64,000 bases of DNA from NCBI RefSeq assembly GCF_035917275.1, contig NZ_CP108508.1, forward strand, positions 6,820,001 to 6,884,000, read 5' to 3'. The notes under the pieces were generated by a model. It searched no databases and was not told the DNA's origin. It saw only the letters and a program-made list of their open reading frames with translations. The DNA is from Streptomyces sp. NBC_01237. GTDB lineage: Bacteria; Actinomycetota; Actinomycetes; Streptomycetales; Streptomycetaceae. A program made the position numbers and the translations under genes. Positions 42,259 through 51,794 of this stretch are shown here, piece by piece. The stretch's first letter is position 1, and each line of letters opens with the position of its first letter.

Positions 42259-43035
42259 TCAGCGCTTGTGCGACCGTACGACCGTGAACACGGCACCCTC
42301 CGGGTCCGACACCGTCGCGAGCCTGCCGTGGGAACCCTCCTGGGGCGGCGTGAGGACGTGCCCGCCCAGCTGCACGACCCGTGCGGCGGCCTCGTCGGTG
42401 TCGGCGACCTCGAAGTACGTCATCCAGTGCGGGCCCCGGTCGCGCGGCAGGGCGTGGCCCACACCGTGCAGCGAGGCGACCGGACGGCCGTCCAGATGCA
42501 GGGTCTGGTAGTCGAAGTCGGCCGAGACGACCGCCTCCGTCTCATAGCCGAAGACCGCCTGGTAGAACTTGCCGACCATGGAGGTCTCGCGGGTCACCAG
42601 CTCGTTCCAGACGGGTGTCCCGGGGGTCCCCGCCGCTTGGGTGCCGAGGTGCTCGGCGGCCTGCCAGATCCCGAACACGGCCCCCGAGGGGTCGGAGGCG
42701 AGGGCGAGCCGGCCCGCATCACCCGCGTCGAGCGGCCCGACCGCGACCGTGCCGCCGCAGGAGCGGATCGTCTCAGCGGTGAGATCCGCGTCGTCGGTCG
42801 CGAGATAGGTGGTCCAGGCGATCGGCAGATGCCGGTCGGGCGGCAGCTGGCCGATGCCCGCGACCTCTTTCCCGCCGAGCAGACCGCGTACGTAGGGGCC
42901 CAGCTGATCGGGCCCCGGCTGAAACTCCCAGCCGAACAGGGCTCCGTAGAACTCCTGGGTCGCGGTCAGGCCGTGCACGATCAGACTCACCCAGCAAGGT
43001 GTTCCGGGCGTGCGCCGAGCGGCAGCCTCGGTCAT
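42259..43035 (-). CDS. VOC-family protein with two glyoxalase-like domains
   Basis: Protein of 258 residues made of two paired beta-alpha-beta-beta-beta domains. Each begins with a conserved Trp pattern (PCWVSLIVHGLTATQEFYG and PVWNELVTRETSMVGKFYQ) and each ends in a DPSGAVFGIWQ or DPEGAVFTVVR motif. These are typical of VOC proteins related to antibiotic-resistance or hydroxylase-like members in Streptomyces. A metal-dependent enzyme or ligand-binding role is possible; function is not established. GAGGAGAG precedes the ATG at 43035. It is convergent with the kinase-MFS gene (22 bp apart) and divergent from the sulfurtransferase. Confidence 0.87.
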   Translation of the reverse strand: MTEAAARRTPGTPCWVSLIVHGLTATQEFYGALFGWEFQPGPDQLGPYVRGLLGGKEVAGIGQLPPDRHLPIAWTTYLATDDADLTAETIRSCGGTVAVGPLDAGDAGRLALASDPSGAVFGIWQAAEHLGTQAAGTPGTPVWNELVTRETSMVGKFYQAVFGYETEAVVSADFDYQTLHLDGRPVASLHGVGHALPRDRGPHWMTYFEVADTDEAAARVVQLGGHVLTPPQEGSHGRLATVSDPEGAVFTVVRSHKR

Positions 43036-43271
43036 CGTCTTCTCTCTCCTCGGACCGTTGTGGTGGCCGTACGGGGGAACGGCGTCGGTTTCCGTCCGGT
43101 GTTCCGGATCGGGTGCGTTCGTCCCGTGCAGATGCTTGCACCACCCGGCTCGCGAGGCGCCCCGGCCGCGCCGCGAGTTCCGGGTTCTCGACGGAAGGAG
43201 ACCGCTTTGTCGCGGTCTGTCCGTTCCGGCGCTGTTACAGCTGGGTCGGCCCCTGAGCGAGGATGGCACCC

Positions 43272-44099
43272 ATGAAGCCCATCATTACCGCATCCGAATG
43301 TGCGAGCGAGTCGGCGGGGCCGCGTCCGCCGGTGCTCCTGGACGTCCGCTGGCAGCTGGGCGGCCCGCACGGCCGCGCCGACTACGAGGCCGGGCACATC
43401 CCCGGCGCGGTCTTCGTCGATCTCGACGCGGAACTCGCGGGTCCGGCGGGGAGCAACGGCCGTCATCCGCTGCCGGACCCCGAAGCCTTCGGCGCCGCGA
43501 TGCGCCGCGCCGGGGTCTCCCGGGGTACTCCCGTCGTGGTGTACGACGGCGGCCAGGGCTGGGCCGCGGCCCGCGCCTGGTGGCTGCTGCGATGGACGGG
43601 GCACAGGGACGTCCGGGTCCTGGACGGCGGTCTCGCGGCGTGGACCGGTGAGCTGTCCACCGAGGTCCCGGCCCCCGCCGAGGGCGATTTCCGGCCGGAG
43701 CCGGGTGCGCTGGAGACGCTGGACGCGGACGGTGCGGCGGCCTTCGCCCGTTCCGGGCTGCTGCTCGACGCGCGGGCCGCGGAGCGCTATCGGGGTGATG
43801 TGGAGCCGATCGACCGGGTGGGCGGTCATGTCCCGGGCGCGGTTTCGGCGCCGACCTCGGAGAACGTCGGCGAGGACGGGCGCTACCTGCCCGCCGCGGA
43901 GCTGGCCGCCCGCTTCTCCGGGCTGGGGGCCACGAGCGCCGAGGGGGTCGGCGTCTACTGCGGCTCGGGGGTCTCGGGAGCGCACGAGGTGCTGGCCCTG
44001 GAGATCGCCGGATTCCGGGGTGTCCTCTATCCGGGCTCCTGGTCCGAGTGGTCCTTCGACGGGTCCCGGCCCGTCGCCAAGGGGCCCGATCCGCGGTAA
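43272..44099 (+). CDS. Sulfurtransferase with two rhodanese domains
   Basis: Protein of 275 residues. The N-terminal rhodanese domain is inactive in type (LLDVRWQLGG and HIPGAVFVDLD). The C-terminal domain has the active-site loop with catalytic Cys in VYCGSGVSGAHE, a CGSGVS loop like mercaptopyruvate sulfurtransferases. It would transfer sulfur from 3-mercaptopyruvate or thiosulfate to a thiol or cyanide. ATG 43272 was preferred to ATG 43263 because GAGG at 43257-43261 is then properly spaced. It ends at a strong hairpin shared with sepH. Confidence 0.88.
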   Translation: MKPIITASECASESAGPRPPVLLDVRWQLGGPHGRADYEAGHIPGAVFVDLDAELAGPAGSNGRHPLPDPEAFGAAMRRAGVSRGTPVVVYDGGQGWAAARAWWLLRWTGHRDVRVLDGGLAAWTGELSTEVPAPAEGDFRPEPGALETLDADGAAAFARSGLLLDARAAERYRGDVEPIDRVGGHVPGAVSAPTSENVGEDGRYLPAAELAARFSGLGATSAEGVGVYCGSGVSGAHEVLALEIAGFRGVLYPGSWSEWSFDGSRPVAKGPDPR

Positions 44100-44118
44100 G
44101 TCGGGCACCCAGAACGGG

Positions 44119-44152
44119 CGAGGGCCCGTACGCGACTGCGTACGGGCCCTCG
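44119..44152. terminator. Bidirectional terminator between sulfurtransferase gene and sepH
   Basis: CGAGGGCCCGTACGC (44119-44133) and GCGTACGGGCCCTCG (44138-44152) form a perfect 15-bp stem closed by GACT, between the convergent stops at 44099 and 44176. Confidence 0.85.
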
Positions 44153-44175
44153 TTCCGCTGCGGGTCACTTCTCGA

Positions 44176-45243
44176 TCAGTCCTGCTTCTTGCGGCGGGTG
44201 CCGAAGACGATCTCGTCCCAGCTGGGCACCGCGGCCCGCCGGCCCGGACGGACCCCGTCCGCCTCGGCCTGGCGGTCGGTCGTCCCGGTCAGCCGGTCGC
44301 GATGACCGGCCACCGCCCGCGGCATCAGGACATCGGCATAGGCGGAACCGGCGCCCGCGGAAGCCGCCGCGGCCGGGGGCTCGTCGGCCTCGGGCTCCTG
44401 CCCGGCGGGTTCGAGCGCGGGCGGTTCGGGCTGCGAGGGCCGTTCCGGTACGACCATGTCGCCGCGGAAGCTCGGCACCGCTTCCAGCAGGCTGGTCAGC
44501 GAGTCGCGCTCACCGGCCGAGGGGCCGGTCAGGAAGTCGTCCGGCTCCGGCGCGGGCGGGGCGGGGCGCTCCATCTGGATCTGGCGGTCCAGGGCACGGT
44601 CCAGCGGCCGGTCGCGCGGCAGCCGGGCGATCCGGGGCACGAACGGGAAGCTGGGCTCCGGCGCGGCGACGTCGTCGCTCTCGCCGATCAGCGAGCGCGC
44701 CTCGTCGTCCACGGCCTGGACCAGTCGTCTGGGCGGGTCGTACGTCCAGCTCGCCGAGTGCGGTTCGCCCGCGACCCGGTAGACGAGGAGGACCTCCCAG
44801 GTGCCGTCGTCACGGCGCCAGGAGTCCCACTGGACGGTTTCCTTGTCGGCGCCGCGCAGCAGGAGCCGTTCCTGCACCGCCTCGCCGAGCTGGGGTCCGG
44901 TGTTCTCGCCGGGACGGCGCACAGGAGTCTTCCGGGCCCGCTCGGCCATGAAGGCGCGCTCCGCGAGCACGGGGCCCTCGAAGCGGCGAACACGGTCGAC
45001 GGGGATTCCGGCGAATTGAGCGACCTCCTCCGCGGAGGCACCGGCACGTATCCGGGCCTGGATGTCGCGGGGGCGGAGGTGGCTCTCCACCTCGATCTCG
45101 ATCTGGCCGAGCCGTGCGCGGTCGTTGCGCACGGCGGCGCGCAGCCGCTCATCGATCGGAAGCGTGTACTCCGTGCTGTCCGCAGCCTTGAGCACCAGTC
45201 GTGTGCCGTCGTTTGAGACGGCCACGACACGCAGTTCGGGCAT
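44176..45243 (-). CDS. sepH: SepH, FtsZ-binding cell division protein
   Basis: Protein of 355 residues. The N-terminal DUF3071 domain (about 1-175) includes a helix-turn-helix (DIQARIRAGASAEEVAQFAG, then IPVDRVRRFEGP) and the segment DETVQWDSWRRDDGTW-like with WEVLLVYRV. The middle is a long disordered Pro/Glu-rich linker. The C-terminus retains the short conserved motif VPSWDEIVFGTRRKK. In Streptomyces SepH has been shown to bind FtsZ and stimulate its assembly during vegetative and sporulation division. GGGAGG precedes the ATG. It is transcribed convergently to the sulfurtransferase gene and is divergent from a membrane protein gene across ~500 bp. Confidence 0.93.
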   Translation of the reverse strand: MPELRVVAVSNDGTRLVLKAADSTEYTLPIDERLRAAVRNDRARLGQIEIEVESHLRPRDIQARIRAGASAEEVAQFAGIPVDRVRRFEGPVLAERAFMAERARKTPVRRPGENTGPQLGEAVQERLLLRGADKETVQWDSWRRDDGTWEVLLVYRVAGEPHSASWTYDPPRRLVQAVDDEARSLIGESDDVAAPEPSFPFVPRIARLPRDRPLDRALDRQIQMERPAPPAPEPDDFLTGPSAGERDSLTSLLEAVPSFRGDMVVPERPSQPEPPALEPAGQEPEADEPPAAAASAGAGSAYADVLMPRAVAGHRDRLTGTTDRQAEADGVRPGRRAAVPSWDEIVFGTRRKKQD

Positions 45244-45738
45244 GGGAACCTCCCGGGTGGTGCCTGCCGACGTCACGTGCGTCGCTGCTTCCGCTAGTCG
45301 AGTGTGGCCTGCCCGGGTGCAGCCTGCCACAACCTTGCCAAGTTGCCCGGCGTGTCGGGCATTGGCCCTGGAACGCCTGCATGACACGGTTGCCCATCGC
45401 GACCCGAAGTGACCGAAAATGGTCACCCCGTGTAGCTGGCGCCCGTGTGCCGCCTTGGCGTCGCCGGTTCGAGTGCCGCCGTCGGCCCCCTCCGTAGCTG
45501 CGGATACCCATGCGGGAGTCCGCCCCAGGGCTCGTCACAGTACTCCATTTGGGCCACCTGGGTGGACCGGCGCGCCGCCGAAGTTCTCGTGCGGCACGGG
45601 AGTTGGGTTACCCAGTTACCTGCGAAATGCCCCCGATGCGTGTCCTGCTTCACAGAATCGCCAGAAACGGAACTATTCACTTCGCTCATTTGTCCCTTCC
45701 TGTTGCATGGTGGGAGAGATGTCAAGCAGGGGCTGGTA
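45244..45738. other. Gene-free control region between sepH and a membrane protein gene
   Basis: 495 bp with no convincing gene. It must hold the sepH promoter (leftward) and that of the gene at 45739. One perfect inverted repeat stands out: GTGACC (45409-45414), six bases, GGTCAC (45421-45426). A second short one is CCACC-TG-GGTGG (45554-45565). GGGTTACCCAGTTACC at about 45605-45620 repeats GTTACC. An AT-richer stretch lies at 45655-45720. None matches a named regulator's site that I can identify. Confidence 0.5.
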
Positions 45739-46872
45739 ATGGTTCAGAAGCCGGAAAGTGACATAGAACCCAAGGAAAGGCGCATAGATCTGAGTCTGCC
45801 GCAGGTCGCCGGCAGTGCCGTGGCGGCCGTCGCGGCCGCGGTACTGGCCTCGCAGCTGGGCGTGTACGGAACGATCGTGGGCGCCGGGGTGATGAGCATC
45901 GTCGCCACCTGCGGAGGGTCGGTCTTCCAGCACTTCTTCCGTCGTACGGGTGAGCAGATCCGCGAAGTCACGGTCCAGGTGACGCACCCGGCGGGCCGTC
46001 AGGTGACGGTGCGCACCAGGGAGACGATGCCGGCCCAGCAGACCCGGGCGACGGGGCGGCCGGCCGACGACGCCACGACGGTGCTGCCCACGGTGGAGCA
46101 CGACCCGGACCGTACGCGAGCGCTGCGGCCCCGTACCGACGGCGCGGAAGCCCTCGGTACCGAGGGTGCCCACGGCGCCGACGCGGATCGCACGCGGGTG
46201 CTGGGGCTCGACCCCGAACGCACCCGGATGCTGAGGCGGGTCCCCGAGGCCCGGGGGCCGGAAGCCGCCGACCCGGCCCGAACGCAACTCCTCCCGCAGG
46301 CCGGCGGAGCCCGGGTACCGGTGCCGGGCGGGCCGGACGACGAGTTCTCCGGCGCGACCACGCACGGCACGCGCCTGCGCGGCTGGAAGCGCCCGGTCCT
46401 CGCCGCCGCCGTGGTCTTCGGCGTGTCGATGGTCGGGATCACCGCGTTCGAGCTGGTCTCGGGCAACGACCTGAGCGGTGGCCGGGGGACGACCGTCGGT
46501 TCCGTCGTACGCGGCGGGGACCGGGACTCCGGCCCGGCCGACCCGGCGCCGTCCGGCAGCACCGGGCAGGAGCCGGACGGAGACGGGCAGAGCCCCGGCA
46601 CCGGCACCGGGTCCACGCCCGGCACGGACGAGGGCGACCGGCAGAGCCCGGACCCGGGCACGAGCCAGGACAAGGACCAGGGATCGACGACCGGGCCGAC
46701 ACCGACGCCCTCCCGCTCGGGCGGCGGCGACACCACGCAGTCGCCCGCTCCGCCGCCTCCCACGCCACCCGGTGACGGAGGTGGCAGTGCCGCTCCCGAG
46801 CCGACCGGCGAGGGCGCTGTCCAGGGCCAGGAGCAGCAGGCCCCGCCCGACACGGGCACCGGCGGGCGCTGA
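45739..46872 (+). CDS. Membrane protein with repeated Arg-Thr motifs and a long disordered tail
   Basis: Protein of 377 residues, no recognised family. Residues ~15-60 contain two hydrophobic segments (VAGSAVAAVAAAVLASQLG and IVGAGVMSIVATCGG). A cytoplasmic region follows with a recurring D-x-x-R-T-x-x-L pattern: DPDRTRALR, DADRTRVLG, DPERTRMLR and DPARTQLLP, plus DATTVLP. TM3 (about 219-240, AAAVVFGVSMVGITAFELV) leads to an external tail of ~135 Gly/Ser/Thr/Pro/Asp-rich residues. Regularly spaced Thr with a following aliphatic residue resembles FHA-domain or Ser/Thr-kinase target sites, but that is inference. ATG 45739 is preferred with AGGGG upstream. The tail may project into the wall. Confidence 0.72.
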   Translation: MVQKPESDIEPKERRIDLSLPQVAGSAVAAVAAAVLASQLGVYGTIVGAGVMSIVATCGGSVFQHFFRRTGEQIREVTVQVTHPAGRQVTVRTRETMPAQQTRATGRPADDATTVLPTVEHDPDRTRALRPRTDGAEALGTEGAHGADADRTRVLGLDPERTRMLRRVPEARGPEAADPARTQLLPQAGGARVPVPGGPDDEFSGATTHGTRLRGWKRPVLAAAVVFGVSMVGITAFELVSGNDLSGGRGTTVGSVVRGGDRDSGPADPAPSGSTGQEPDGDGQSPGTGTGSTPGTDEGDRQSPDPGTSQDKDQGSTTGPTPTPSRSGGGDTTQSPAPPPPTPPGDGGGSAAPEPTGEGAVQGQEQQAPPDTGTGGR

Positions 46873-46890
46873 TACCGGTGGGCACCGGGG

Positions 46891-46940
46891 GGCGTGTCGG
46901 GCTTCGCCACCGCCGCGGCGGTGGCGAAGCCCGACACGCC
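46891..46940. terminator. Perfect 25-bp-arm terminator between convergent genes
   Basis: The 50 bp at 46891-46940 are an uninterrupted palindrome: the first 25 bases (starting GGCGTGTCGGGCTTCGCC) are the exact reverse complement of the last 25. It sits between the stop at 46872 and the convergent stop at 46942, where it can end transcription both ways. Confidence 0.85.
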
Positions 46941-46941
46941 C

Positions 46942-48264
46942 TCAGTCGCCGAGGACGCGGCGCAGGTAGTCGTTGCCGAACAGACGGTCCGGGTCGAGCC
47001 GGTCGCGTACCGCGGTGAACTCGCCGAACCGCGGGTAGACCCCGGCCAGGTAGTCGGCGTCGCGGGTGTGGATCTTGCCCCAGTGCGGGCGGCCGGCATG
47101 TGCGGTCATGATCCGTTCGACGGCGGTGAAGTACGCCTGGTAGGGCGTGCCCCGGTACAGGTGCACGGCGATGTACGCGCTCTCGCGGCCCGAGGCCGTG
47201 GAGAGCGCGATGTCGTCGGCGGGCGCCGTACGGACCTCGACCGGGAAGCTGATCCGCAGCGGCGAACGGTCCACCATCGCCTTGAGCTCGCGCAGCGCCT
47301 CGACGGCGGCCTCGCGCGGGAGGGCGTACTCCATCTCCACGAAGCGCACCCGGCGCGGGCTGGTGAACACCTTGTACGGGATGTCGGTGTAGGTACGGGC
47401 CGACAGGGCCCTGCTGGAGAGCTTGGCTATCGACGGGATGGTCGCGGGGACCGCCCGGCCGAGCGAACAGGCGACCTGGAAGACCCCGTTGGAGAGCAGT
47501 TCGTCATCGATCCAGCCGCTGACCCTGCCGGGCGGGGCGGCGGGGCCCGCGCTGCGGTTGTTGCGCTTGGTGTTGCAGTTGCCGGTGTGCGGGAACCAGT
47601 AGAACTCGAAGTGCTCGTTCTCGGTCAGCAGCCGGTCGAAGTCGGCGGTGACCCGGTCGAAGGTCATCGGCTCCTCACGGGCGGTCAGCAGGAACACCGG
47701 CTCCACGGCGAAGGTGATCGCCGTGATCACGCCGAGGGCGCCGAGCCCGAGGCGGGCCACGGCGAACACGTCCGGGTTCTCCTCGGCCGAGCAGCGCAGC
47801 ACCGTGCCGTCGGCGGTGACCATCTCGACGGCGCGTATCTGCGCGGATATCGACGCCGAGTCGCGGCCGGTGCCGTGGGTACCGGTGGAGGTGGCCCCGG
47901 CGACCGTCTGGTCCATGATGTCGCCCATGTTCGTGAGCGACAGTCCCTCGCGGGCGAGAGCGGTGTTGAGCCGCTTGAGCGGGGTGCCGGCCTCGACCGT
48001 CACCGTCATCGCCGTACGGTCGATCTCCCGGATTCCGGTGAGCAGGTCGGGGCGTATCAGCACCCCGTCGGTGGCCGCCGCCGCCGTGAACGAGTGTCCG
48101 GTGCCGGCCGGCTTGACCTTCAGGCCGTCCTCGCGTGCCCCGCGGAGCGTCTCGGCGAGCTCGTCCACCGAGGCGGGGGACACGGTCCGTACCGGTCGGG
48201 CGGTGACATTGCCCGCCCAGTTACGCCACGTGCTCGCCGTTGTCCGTGCGTAGGTGTCCGTCAT
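46942..48264 (-). CDS. FAD-linked oxidase of the alditol/lactone oxidase type
   Basis: Protein of 440 residues of the vanillyl-alcohol oxidase superfamily. FAD-binding elements: [19 protein letters not shown] and, after [15 protein letters not shown] sequence, [13 protein letters not shown], whose His is a likely covalent flavin attachment site. The C-terminal ALO-type domain ends [19 protein letters not shown]. Related streptomycete enzymes oxidise alditols or lactones with oxygen. ATG 48264 lies 44 bases inside the end of the MFS gene, so the pair is expressed together. No signal peptide. The exact sugar substrate is unknown. Confidence 0.88.
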   Translation of the reverse strand: MTDTYARTTASTWRNWAGNVTARPVRTVSPASVDELAETLRGAREDGLKVKPAGTGHSFTAAAATDGVLIRPDLLTGIREIDRTAMTVTVEAGTPLKRLNTALAREGLSLTNMGDIMDQTVAGATSTGTHGTGRDSASISAQIRAVEMVTADGTVLRCSAEENPDVFAVARLGLGALGVITAITFAVEPVFLLTAREEPMTFDRVTADFDRLLTENEHFEFYWFPHTGNCNTKRNNRSAGPAAPPGRVSGWIDDELLSNGVFQVACSLGRAVPATIPSIAKLSSRALSARTYTDIPYKVFTSPRRVRFVEMEYALPREAAVEALRELKAMVDRSPLRISFPVEVRTAPADDIALSTASGRESAYIAVHLYRGTPYQAYFTAVERIMTAHAGRPHWGKIHTRDADYLAGVYPRFGEFTAVRDRLDPDRLFGNDYLRRVLGD

Positions 48265-49468
48265 GTTCCCCGCGCCCTCCCGTAGGTACCGGCTTGGCAA
48301 GCCGGCGATACCCCAGGAACGCCACCGCGGCCGCGAGTGCTCCCGCCACGGCGGGCACCGCGTACCCCGCCTCGGCCCCGGACGCGTCGACCACCCAGCC
48401 GGCGGCCGAGGAGCCGAGCGCCACCCCGACCGCGAGCCCGGTGCTGGTCCAGGTCATGCCCTCGGTCAGTTTGGTGCGCGGTACGTGCTGCTCGACGAGG
48501 GCCATGGTGGTCACCATCGTCGGTGCGATGGCGAGGCCCGCGACAAAGAGCGCCACGGCCAGAAACGGAAGGTTCCCGGCCAGTTGGAGGGGGATCATAC
48601 TCACGGCCATCGCGCAGACCCCCACCAGCCACCTGGTGCCGGGCTTGCCCTTCAGGTGCAGCAGCCCGAACACGGCCCCCGCCAGGCAGGATCCCAGCGC
48701 GTAGACCGCCAGCACGAGGCTGGCCGCCGCCTTGTGGCCGCGCTCCTCGGCGAAGGCCACCGTCACCACGTCGACCGCCCCGAAGATCGCACCCGTCGCC
48801 ACGAACGTGATCACCAGGACCTGGAGACCGGGGGAGCGCAGCGCCGAGCCGCCGGTGTGCTGCGACTTGGGGTGCGGCACCGGCTCGGTGGCGCGCTGCG
48901 CCGTCAGCCAGAAGACGCCGACCACCAGGAACACGGCGGCCAGCAGCGGTCCCGCCTCCGGGAACCAGGCGGTGGAGAGCCCGATCGAGATGATCGGCCC
49001 GAAGATGAAGCACACCTCGTCGACGATCGACTCCCACGAGTACGCGGTGTGCAGCTCGCGGCCCGAGCCGCGGTAGATCTCCGCCCAGCGGGCCCGGACC
49101 ATCGACCCCACGCTCGGTACACAGCCCGCGCCCGCGGCGAAGACGAACAGCGTCCAGTCGGGCAGCCGCTGCTGGGCGCAGATCAGCAGCCCGGTGACCG
49201 CCGCCACCGAGACCAGGGTGACCGGGCGCAGCACGCGCCGCTGCCCGTAGCGGTCGACCAGCCGGGAGATCTGCGGGCCGAAGACCGCCGCCGCCATGGC
49301 GAGCGTGGCGGAGAGCGCACCGGCCAGCCCGTACCGGCCGGTGATCTGCGAAACCATGGTCACCACGCCGATGCCCATCATGGACAGCGGCATGCGGCCG
49401 AAGAATCCGGCGGCGGAGAACCCCTTGGAGCCGGGGGCGGCGAAGATGGCGCGGTAGGGGCTGGGCAA
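48221..49468 (-). CDS. MFS transporter
   Basis: Protein of 415 residues with about 12 membrane helices and motif A-like [12 protein letters not shown]. The fold resembles single-domain drug or sugar exporters of actinobacteria. TTG 49468 has GGAG seven bases upstream. Its end overlaps the flavoprotein gene by 44 bases, an unusually long overlap that implies translational coupling. A substrate or product of the flavoenzyme is a plausible cargo, but that is inference. The last 25 residues are charged and partly fixed by the overlapping frame. Confidence 0.85.
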   Translation of the reverse strand: MPSPYRAIFAAPGSKGFSAAGFFGRMPLSMMGIGVVTMVSQITGRYGLAGALSATLAMAAAVFGPQISRLVDRYGQRRVLRPVTLVSVAAVTGLLICAQQRLPDWTLFVFAAGAGCVPSVGSMVRARWAEIYRGSGRELHTAYSWESIVDEVCFIFGPIISIGLSTAWFPEAGPLLAAVFLVVGVFWLTAQRATEPVPHPKSQHTGGSALRSPGLQVLVITFVATGAIFGAVDVVTVAFAEERGHKAAASLVLAVYALGSCLAGAVFGLLHLKGKPGTRWLVGVCAMAVSMIPLQLAGNLPFLAVALFVAGLAIAPTMVTTMALVEQHVPRTKLTEGMTWTSTGLAVGVALGSSAAGWVVDASGAEAGYAVPAVAGALAAAVAFLGYRRLAKPVPTGGRGEHDGHLRTDNGEHVA

Positions 49469-49627
49469 GGGGCACTCCGGTCGAGCCTGTCATGCGTGAA
49501 GATGGCCGATACAGCTTACGGCCTCTCCGGCGGCGGGGAGCGGCGGCCGGGACGCCGCGGGCGGGGCCCGGGACCGGGGCCGATGTCGGTTGCCGCACCG
49601 TCCCCGGCGGGTGGCAGGATCGAGGTC

Positions 49628-50755
49628 ATGTCCGATCTGTGCGATCCCGCTCCCTACGACGCCCTGCTGCTGCTCTCCTTCGGTGGCCCCGAAGGCCCGG
49701 ACGACGTGGTCCCGTTCCTGGCGAACGTGACCCGCGGCCGGGGCATCCCCGAGGAACGGCTGAAGGAGGTAGGCAAGCACTACTTCCTGTTCGGCGGCGT
49801 CAGCCCGATCAACGCGCAGAACAGGGCGCTGCTCGACGCCCTGCGCAAGGACTTCGCGGACCACGGCCTGGATCTGCCGGTGTACTGGGGCAACCGCAAC
49901 TGGGCGCCGTACCTCACCGACACGCTGCGCGAGATGGCCGGTGACGGCCACCGCCGTATCGCCGTCCTCGCCACCAGCGCGTACGCCTCGTACTCCGGCT
50001 GCCGTCAGTACCGCGAGAACCTCGCCGAGTCGCTCGCGGTCCTGGAGGCCGAGGGGGTGGCGGTGCCGCGGGTGGACAAGCTGCGCCACTACTTCAACCA
50101 CCCCGGCTTCGTGCGGCCCATGGCCGACGGGGTGCTGGCCTCGCTGGCAGACCTCCCCGAGGACGTCAGGGCCGGTGCGCATCTGGCCTTCACCACGCAC
50201 TCGATCCCGGTCTCCGCCGCCGACACCTCCGGCCCCCCGGAGGCGCACGGCGACGGCGGCGCCTATGTCGCCGAGCACCTCGACGTCGCCCGCGTGATCG
50301 TCGACGCCGTGCGCGAGGAGACCGGCATCGAGTACCCCTGGCGGCTCGTCTACCAGTCGCGCAGCGGAGCCCCGCACATTCCGTGGCTGGAACCCGACAT
50401 CTGCGACCACATCGAGGCGCTGCACGGCGAGGGCGTCCCGGCGGTCGTGATGGCCCCCATCGGCTTCGTCTCGGACCACATGGAGGTCCTGTACGACCTC
50501 GACACCGAGGCCACCGCGAAGGCGGCGGAGCTGGGTCTGCCGGTCCGCCGGTCCGCGACGGTCGGCGCCGACCCGCGGTTCGCCGCCGCCGTACGCGAGC
50601 TGATCCTGGAGCGCGCCGAGGCCGAGCGGGGGAGCCCGGTGACGCCCTGCGCACTGGGCGCGCTCGGCCCCTCGCACGACCTGTGCCCGGCCGGCTGCTG
50701 CCCGGCCAGGGCGCTCAAGCCGGCCGCCGCGGGCGCCGACAGCCCGTACGCGTGA
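49628..50755 (+). CDS. cpfC: Coproporphyrin III ferrochelatase
   Basis: Protein of 375 residues. Family motifs: [19 protein letters not shown] at the N-terminus, the metal-binding His in [10 protein letters not shown], and Glu in [12 protein letters not shown]. The C-terminus has a Cys cluster (PCALG, then [11 protein letters not shown]) that matches the [2Fe-2S] site of actinobacterial ferrochelatases. It inserts iron into coproporphyrin III, the coproporphyrin-dependent haem route of Gram-positive bacteria; older name hemH. Starts at ATG 49628 after GAGGTC. It is followed by an inositol monophosphatase gene 137 bp downstream. Confidence 0.94.
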   Translation: MSDLCDPAPYDALLLLSFGGPEGPDDVVPFLANVTRGRGIPEERLKEVGKHYFLFGGVSPINAQNRALLDALRKDFADHGLDLPVYWGNRNWAPYLTDTLREMAGDGHRRIAVLATSAYASYSGCRQYRENLAESLAVLEAEGVAVPRVDKLRHYFNHPGFVRPMADGVLASLADLPEDVRAGAHLAFTTHSIPVSAADTSGPPEAHGDGGAYVAEHLDVARVIVDAVREETGIEYPWRLVYQSRSGAPHIPWLEPDICDHIEALHGEGVPAVVMAPIGFVSDHMEVLYDLDTEATAKAAELGLPVRRSATVGADPRFAAAVRELILERAEAERGSPVTPCALGALGPSHDLCPAGCCPARALKPAAAGADSPYA

Positions 50756-50892
50756 AGGAGGCGGCCGGCCCCGGTGGACACCGGGCCGCGGCAGCTGAGA
50801 CGCCCGACCCGAGACGACCGCACCACGACGCCCGCCACCGAGACGCCCGTACGCACGGAGAAGCCCGGACGTACCGAGCCCCTGGGAGTGCT

Positions 50893-51693
50893 GTGACCGA
50901 CCCCGACCTGTCCGAACTGCTCGACCTCGCCCTGGAGGCCGCCCGCCGCGCCGGAGCCCTGCTGCGCGACGGCCGCCCGGCCGACCTGGGAGTGGCCGCG
51001 ACGAAGTCCAGCCCCATCGACATCGTCACCGAGATGGACATCGCCGCCGAGAAGCTGATCACCGGCTTCCTGTCCGAGCGCCGCCCGCAGGACGGCTTCC
51101 TCGGTGAGGAGGGCGCCAGCTCCGCGGGCAGCAGCGGTATCCGCTGGGTCATCGACCCGCTCGACGGCACGGTGAACTACCTCTACGGCCTGCCGACCTG
51201 GGCCGTGTCGATCGCCGCCGAACGCGACGGCGAGCGGGTCGTGGGCGTCGTCGAGGCGCCGATGCGCCGCGAGACGTACCGGGCGGTGCTCGGCGGCGGT
51301 GCGTACGCGAACGGGAACGTCCTGCGCGCCCGGCCCGCCCCGCCGCTCGACCAGGCCCTCGTGTCGACCGGCTTCAACTACGTCAGCGACGTCCGTACGC
51401 ACCAGGCGGACGTCGCCCGGGTGCTCATCCCGCGGCTGCGCGACATCCGGCGCAGCGGTTCGGCCGCCGTCGACCTCTGCGATGTCGCGGCCGGCCGGCT
51501 CGACGGCTACTACGAGCGCGGGCTCCACCCGTGGGACCTGGCGGCGGGCGACCTGATCGCCCGGGAAGCGGGCGCGCTCACCGGCGGACGCCCCGGACTG
51601 CCCGCCGACGGCGACCTGACCGTGGCCGCCACCCCCGGCGTCTTCGAGCCGCTCCAGGCCCTCCTCGAAGAGCTGGGCGCCTGGCACGACTGA
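50893..51693 (+). CDS. Inositol monophosphatase family protein
   Basis: Protein of 266 residues. All lithium-sensitive phosphatase motifs are present: DIVTEMDIAAE, GEEGASSAG, WVIDPLDGTVNYLYG (the metal-binding DPLDGT), and GLHPWDLAAGDLIARE. It hydrolyses inositol-1-phosphate or a related sugar phosphate, possibly histidinol phosphate, which the same fold can use. GTG 50893 has GGGAG close upstream (spacing about five). Followed by two stacked hairpins as terminator. Confidence 0.92.
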   Translation: MTDPDLSELLDLALEAARRAGALLRDGRPADLGVAATKSSPIDIVTEMDIAAEKLITGFLSERRPQDGFLGEEGASSAGSSGIRWVIDPLDGTVNYLYGLPTWAVSIAAERDGERVVGVVEAPMRRETYRAVLGGGAYANGNVLRARPAPPLDQALVSTGFNYVSDVRTHQADVARVLIPRLRDIRRSGSAAVDLCDVAAGRLDGYYERGLHPWDLAAGDLIAREAGALTGGRPGLPADGDLTVAATPGVFEPLQALLEELGAWHD

Positions 51694-51694
51694 C

Positions 51695-51782
51695 AGAACG
51701 CCCGTCGAAGCCCCTGGTGGGGGCTCCGGCGGGCGTTCGGGTGCAGCGAAGGGCCCCGGTGCCGATCACGGCACCGGGGCCC
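51695..51782. terminator. Two stacked hairpins after the phosphatase gene
   Basis: First hairpin: GAACGCCCG pairs with CGGGCGTTC, with AGCCCC/GGGGCT stacked inside (about 51695-51739). Second: GGGCCCCGGTGCCG (51751-51764) pairs with CGGCACCGGGGCCC (51769-51782) around ATCA. The second also serves the convergent small gene ending at 51795. Confidence 0.8.
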
Positions 51783-51794
51783 TCTCGCAGCGAC

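Noticed and set aside
40448..42511. 687-codon plus frame within the kinase-MFS gene
   Set aside because: Arg/Pro/Gly-rich off-frame reading of the MFS region; the other frame has helices and MFS motifs.
48254..49627. In-frame extension upstream of the ferrochelatase start
   Set aside because: It is antisense to the MFS gene and lacks gene-like composition; ferrochelatase begins at ATG 49628.
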